In this document: positions 59,124-64,000 of the stretch, piece by piece
Layout: the number at the start of each line of letters is the position of its first letter
How positions within the stretch are numbered: the first letter of the stretch is position 1
NCBI RefSeq assembly: GCF_048564905.1
Contig: NC_133018.1
Span: forward strand, 3,410,001-3,474,000
Reading direction: 5' to 3'
Length of the DNA stretch: 64,000 bases
From: Vicugna pacos
Lineage: Eukaryota; Chordata; Mammalia; Artiodactyla; Camelidae
Program-made: the position numbers and the translations under genes
Notes under the pieces: model-generated
Told to the model about the DNA's origin: nothing
The model's input: only the letters and a program-made list of their open reading frames with translations
The model's database searches: none

Positions 59124-62100
59124 GATCCCACTAGCAGGGCAGACCGTGTGCCGGTGTGTACCCTTCTGGACTCTTCTCTGTACACAGGCATGGCCTCTTC
59201 ACAAAGCTGGGCTCAGATGAGACCTCCTCTCGTCACCTGCCTGAGTCCCACTGTCCCCCGCAATGGGATCCGTCTGTGGCACATCCCCAAGGCTGTTTGG
59301 AGCTGCGGACATCAGCCTGTCTGAACGCATTGCTGTTAGAAGTACAGGGCAGGGCACACCTCGGGGTCTTGGGGTGCAGGGCCGATGATAACTCCCGTGG
59401 GCAGGGCTGCTAGGTCAGAGGACACTGCGTCCCCAGGCCATGGGCATGGGGACGAATTCCCTCCTGAAAGGCTGGACTGTGTCTCTTTGGGGCCACTCAG
59501 AATCAAGGGGTCTTGGGAAGTCCATACGCCTGTGCTCACCCCCATGCCCACCCATCCATTCTCTCTGCTGCCAGAGGCCCAGGCCAGAGCCCCCCACCCT
59601 GGGGCCGACTCACTCAGTGGTCCTGGTCATGCCTTCCCAGCGGCCCTGCTGACAGTGGGGCCACCACTGGCCCCTTGGGGTCGGGCCCTCCAGGATTCCA
59701 GGACCCAGGGGGGAGCCTGGGAGGATGCGGGGAGGCAGCCAGGGGGCAGCACCAGGCCCAGGCCGGGGCTGGGAGGGGGCTGGATGCTGGGGAAGAGCTC
59801 TGCTACTCCCACCTGTGAGCTGCATAAACATCCGGCTACAGCCCTGAAACTGTCCTGTCCCCACCCCGGGCCGCACCTGGCCCTGTTTGTCACCCATCCC
59901 ACGCTCTGCTGCCCACGTCTCAGTTTCTCTTCCCCTTACTTCTCCGGTTTGTCACCCTGAGTTCTGGTTTCAGCCAACGCAGGGTTAACTTTAGCCTGGG
60001 GATTCCCAGGGGTGGCCAGCTGCAGACAGGGCCACCACTCCACTCCCACCTCCTTGCCCTGGACCGACCCCTACTTGCTCTGACCTCGGGCCTCTCTGCC
60101 CCTCCAGGCCTAGAGTCTCTGCACCAAATCCTTCAGCCAAGAATCCTACAGTTTTCCTACAATTTCTGGCCCATGGGGCCCCTTACCCAGCACTTCCTGA
60201 GCAGAGGGGAAGGCTGGGGCCCAGAGAAGGGAAGCAACTTGCCCAGGGTCACACAGTGTGTCAGAGGCATCCCCGGGCAAACACCCAGGTGGTGACAGCA
60301 ATGGCTTGGGTGGGTGAGGGTCTCCGTGGTCAAGGCACATCTCAGGCATCAGTTCCTTTAATCCCCAAGCCCTCCCTGTGGGAGAGAGGCTGGTTATCAC
60401 CCCCGTATGGACAAGGAAGCCAAGGTCACAGAGGGAAGCAAATGGCCCAAGGTTAAGGGCTGAGCGGGCTGCGTCTGGGGGTACCCCTACCCATCCACCC
60501 TGAGGTCTGCGCTCCCGGCGAAATCTCCCCCTGGGACCTTTGCCACGGGCCCTGGCGGGGGAGGGGGAGGGCCCCCCGAGTCCACTCTGGGGCCTCCTTT
60601 CTGCTCCCCTGGAACAGGTCGGGGCTGGGGAAGGATGGAGGGAGGTGGCCCCACATGAGCATATCTGGGGCTGGGCAGAGGGCAGGTCTCCATACAGGCC
60701 TTCCTGAACTTCCCACGCATCAGATGGGAGGCCCAGGCTGGGAGGTGGGACACCAGGAGCTGGCTCTGTCTTGCTCTCCGGGAGGTTAATCATTTTGGGC
60801 CTCAGTTTGCCTCCCTGTGAGATGAGACCATGATCCTGGCTGTCAGCCTCATGGAATCTGTGAGTTTCTCAGCTGGGTAATGCATGTCCCATGTTTTATA
60901 AGTGGTCTGGGGACAATAGGCCACTCCAGAGTCTCAGGGCCCAGCTGCCATTTGGAATCGCAGATCTGGTCAGGACTGAGGCCTCTGTCCCCAGACTCAC
61001 CTCCTCTGAGCCCCATCCCTGCCCCTCTGCTGGGCTCCGGGGCTTGGGGCACTCTTGCCCACCGGCCAGGCTCACTGTTTGCATTCACACCCTTCCCCAC
61101 CTCATCCTGCCTGTGGCACAGACCCCCGTCCACCCCGGAGAGCTCTGGGCCCTCCACTCCAGGGCCCCTCCCTGCGCCTGCCTCCCAGCATCCTCTGCCA
61201 TCCCTCTCTGCCCACTGTCCCTGTCTGTGTCCGATTCTCCCTCCTTCCCAGGGCAGGGCCCAGCCACGTGGCACAGAATGCCAGGGATTCCTGGGTGGTG
61301 AGCAGGGGAGCGGGGCAGGAAGCGTGGGAGACAGGAGTCTGGGGTCTTGGAAGAGGAGGGCTGGGGTGCTCTGGGGGCCCGTGTGCTGCAGCCACCTCTG
61401 TGCCTTTGCTCATGCTGAACCCCCAGGAGGCCTTTCCTCCCTCTGCCTGTCCTGCTCCACGGCCCTGCTTTGAGGTGGTGAAGTTGCTGCTGCTCCCAGA
61501 CCCCCTTTGCTGACCGCCCAGGACCCCCTCCCCTTGTCTTCTCCACTACTGTTTGCTGCTGGGGGAAGGTCTTGCCAGTGCCATGAGCCCTGGGCTGAGC
61601 AGGCTCCTTGGCTTAGCATCACCCTCCCAGGACCTGACCTGGGCCCACAGGGGAGGTGAGGGGTGATGGAAGTGAACAGAGGGGATGAGCTGATTGATCA
61701 TGGCTGGGGTGAGGGCTGCATGCTCCCAGGCTCGTGAGGTGGGTACTTGCTCCCAGGACATGGTGCTACCCCTGTGGCCTGCAGGCCTGGCTCCTGGCTT
61801 CCCTGGGCTGGGGGACCTACTGGCAGTGTCTCCTGAGAATGAGCTGGTGAAGTGCCACCATCTTTAGGGTGAACTCAGGAAACTGTGGCTGGGTCCTTAC
61901 TTGGTCCCCCACCTCCACTCCCATCAGGACCTCAGATCCCTTGAAAGTTCTGAGAATCTCTCTGATTGGGGAAGGACAGGGAGGAGAGGAGAGGAGAGAG
62001 GGAGAGTCAGCCTGGATGGATCAGGGAAGCCTATAATGGGGGCTTTGGGGGGGTCTGGTCACCCACAGGGCAGGGGCATCAGGCCTCACCGCTCTGGCCC

Positions 62101-64000
62101 GTCTGTCACAACTCTTGCCCTCTCTTTAGTTTCAGCATCTCCACTCAGCACGGGGCAGACTGGGCAGGAAACGAGGTACCCAGTTTACAAAGCACCCTCC
62201 TTCTATGGTGAAGGATGAACATTCCAGGTCTGACTTTGGCCTTGACCGGGCCAGTCCCACCTGGATCATGTGTAACTAAGAGCTCCACACAGGCCAGACC
62301 CCCATAAGGCCTCAGGGATGCTTTTTGGATGGTGGATGGATGGATGGATGGATGATGGATGGACGATGGGTGGACAGACAGATGTATGGACAGATGGATG
62401 AGTGATTAACCAACCTAAGGTCCCGTCCACTGGAGGAGGACCCTGTGAGTCCTCACGGGGAACAGTTACGCTTCTGGGATCTCTGTTATTACCCCAGTCC
62501 CAGGGCCCCCAGGGCAACAAATGAGGGTCCCCATTTCTCTCCCCTTCCCCGTACTTGGCCCAATACCCCTTCCTGAAGAGTCCCAGATGTGGGGGCAGCA
62601 GGTGAGGTGTGACCCATAGTGTCCCACGTCCAGCCCTGGCCAGGCCTGCCCACCTGGGGCTCCTCTGAGTTCCAAGTGTCTGGCGGTGCCCACGGTCGGC
62701 CGCAGCTCCGTTCCTGGCATTTAGAAAGGTTCCTGGGGGCTCCACAATTCAGGACTGAAAATGCTGCTTCTGACAATTGATTCGTGTGATTGCTGCCCTG
62801 CTCAGGCCTGGGCACAGGGGCTTGGGCGGCCTGGATGCTGGGATGCAGCCCCCTTCTCCAGCTGGGCTGGCAGAAGCTTCCAGAACTGGAGCCACCCCTC
62901 CCCCCCACCCCGGGTAGAGGGCAGCACCTGCTGCCAGGGCCGAGCCAGGCGGGGTTTCCTGGCTATTTCGTCAGCGTCAGGGCCTCTTGGTTTCGCCAGG
63001 GCAGCTGCAGGGGGTGAGGGTGTGGGGCACGTGGGGAGCCCAGGGGTGCTGGCCTGAGGCCGGCTGGGGTCAGAACAGGCCAAAGCCAACGGCCACAACA
63101 GTCACACACAGCGATGAGCCAAACGTCCATTTTCCATCTGACCGTCCCTCCCGTCCCTCCAGGGAGTGAGGTTCCATTAACCCCAACCCGACTGCACAGA
63201 GGGGACATGGGTCCCCAGCCACCAACCTGGAGTCAGGGCTCTCCTGGCCCCTGGCTGCCTCCGTGCCTGGCACCCCCCACCCCTGCCCTGCCCCACCCCC
63301 ACCCCGGATGGTCTTCCCAGTGCGGGAGCCTGTCCTGCACAACACCGTCTCTCTCTCTACAAGCCAGTTCCCTGTCCGCCACCACTGTCTTGAGCCCCCG
63401 CCTGGGCTACATTGCCACCACTGAGGTCCCTGCACGTGTATGGGCTCAGGAAAGGGCTGCTGGGCGGTGGCTTTGCTTTGGGCCATGTCCACATACACTA
63501 GGAGCCCTGCCCGACCAGAAAACCTGGGGTGGGCTCAGACTGGCCTGGGGTCCCCCTTCCCCAGCCGCAATGCCCTGCAGCCGAGGCCCAGCACCCTCCG
63601 AAGCATCCTCCCTCCTCCCAGGATGCTCAGGAGACCCCGACGTCTCCCTGGCAGGCTGGGCCCTGGGTGGGCAGGGATGGTCCATCCTGGTGAGGACCCG
63701 AGGGTGGTTCAGGCTGTGGTGCCAGCACAGACCCAGGCACAGGGGATGCCAGCCCTGACATCCCATGTACCCAGGCCGAATGCGAAGGAGCAGGAGGGAC
63801 CTGGGGTGTTGATGTGGCTACAGGAAGACAGTGTCACCACGAGGTGGGGGCTTGTGGGGAAACACATGAGTGGTGGAGTCCTGGAGGTCATGCTGACTGT
63901 CAGTTACTCTGTCCCCAGAGTGGACACTGGGTGTCTGATGACGCAGCCCCTCCCCTGGCCCCTGTCCTGGCTGCTCTGAGACAGTCTCCCTGATACCTGT
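59124..64000. other. GC-rich intergenic, with MIR relics and a GGAT repeat
   Basis: MIR-like pieces at about 60180-60300 and 60330-60450. (GGAT)n tract at about 62325-62405. Several frames of 140-215 codons are open simultaneously on both strands (for example 60146-60793 minus, 60880-61473 plus, 63114-63758 plus), which is expected in GC-rich DNA. None shows a domain, signal peptide or splice-site pattern that I could support. Confidence 0.5.

Noticed and set aside
60146-60793. 215-codon minus-strand open frame in GC-rich DNA
   Set aside because: It overlaps MIR relics, has no domain or signal peptide, and other frames over the same bases are also open.
63114-63758. 214-codon plus-strand open frame
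   Set aside because: Pro/Ser/Gly-rich composition, overlapping open frames on both strands and no splice or Kozak support.

Overview
The window is mammalian nuclear DNA, most likely from a camelid (camel, alpaca or llama). It has split genes with GT-AG introns, L1, L2 and MIR elements, Tigger and hAT DNA transposons and MaLR-type LTRs. It also has four young SINEs whose head reads, on the minus strand, as a tRNA-Ala-like sequence. Each SINE is bounded by a clear target-site duplication, and that SINE type is one I associate with camelids. The species call rests on repeat recognition, not on a database search.

Only one protein gene can be supported. It lies on the minus strand from about 36.4 kb down to 7.18 kb and then runs off the start of the window. 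It is a member of the SLC5 sodium/solute symporter family (SGLT/SMIT2 type). I found eleven consecutive coding exons. All have AG/GT splice borders and the phases agree throughout. Together they give 1262 coding bases (about 421 residues), aligned to human SGLT1 from its first membrane helix through Arg427. The start ATG sits in a perfect Kozak context inside a CpG island at 36.04-36.74 kb. The protein keeps the SGLT sugar-contact positions that lie in the window, the loop cysteines and a loop glycosylation site. It differs enough from SGLT1, SGLT3, SGLT4, SGLT5 and SMIT2, as I remember them, that I treat it as a separate paralogue and give no symbol. The exons for the last third of the protein are not visible; they should lie beyond position 1, in or after a last visible intron longer than 7.1 kb.

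Layout. 1-7 kb: L1 relics in both orientations, plus a 3'-truncated TAF9 retrocopy split by a SINE. 7-36 kb: the SLC5 gene, with introns holding L1, L2, MIR, Tigger, MER5-like and LTR fossils. 36-37 kb: the CpG-island promoter. 37-41.3 kb: an antisense L1, then an old hAT transposon relic that was later hit by one solo LTR and two SINEs. 42.1-42.85 kb: a 700-base AT-rich tandem region ending in a poly(A)-only insertion. 43-64 kb: GC-rich DNA with no recognisable coding exon. It has two CpG-rich patches (44.0-44.4 and 51.6-52.2 kb), nested L1s at 48.8-51.4 kb, an LTR fossil near 56.1-56.6 kb and several short tandem repeats.

Most long open frames in the GC-rich part are open on several frames at once, show no family motif and lack exon signals, so they are not called as genes. 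Repeat borders are approximate unless a target-site duplication is stated.
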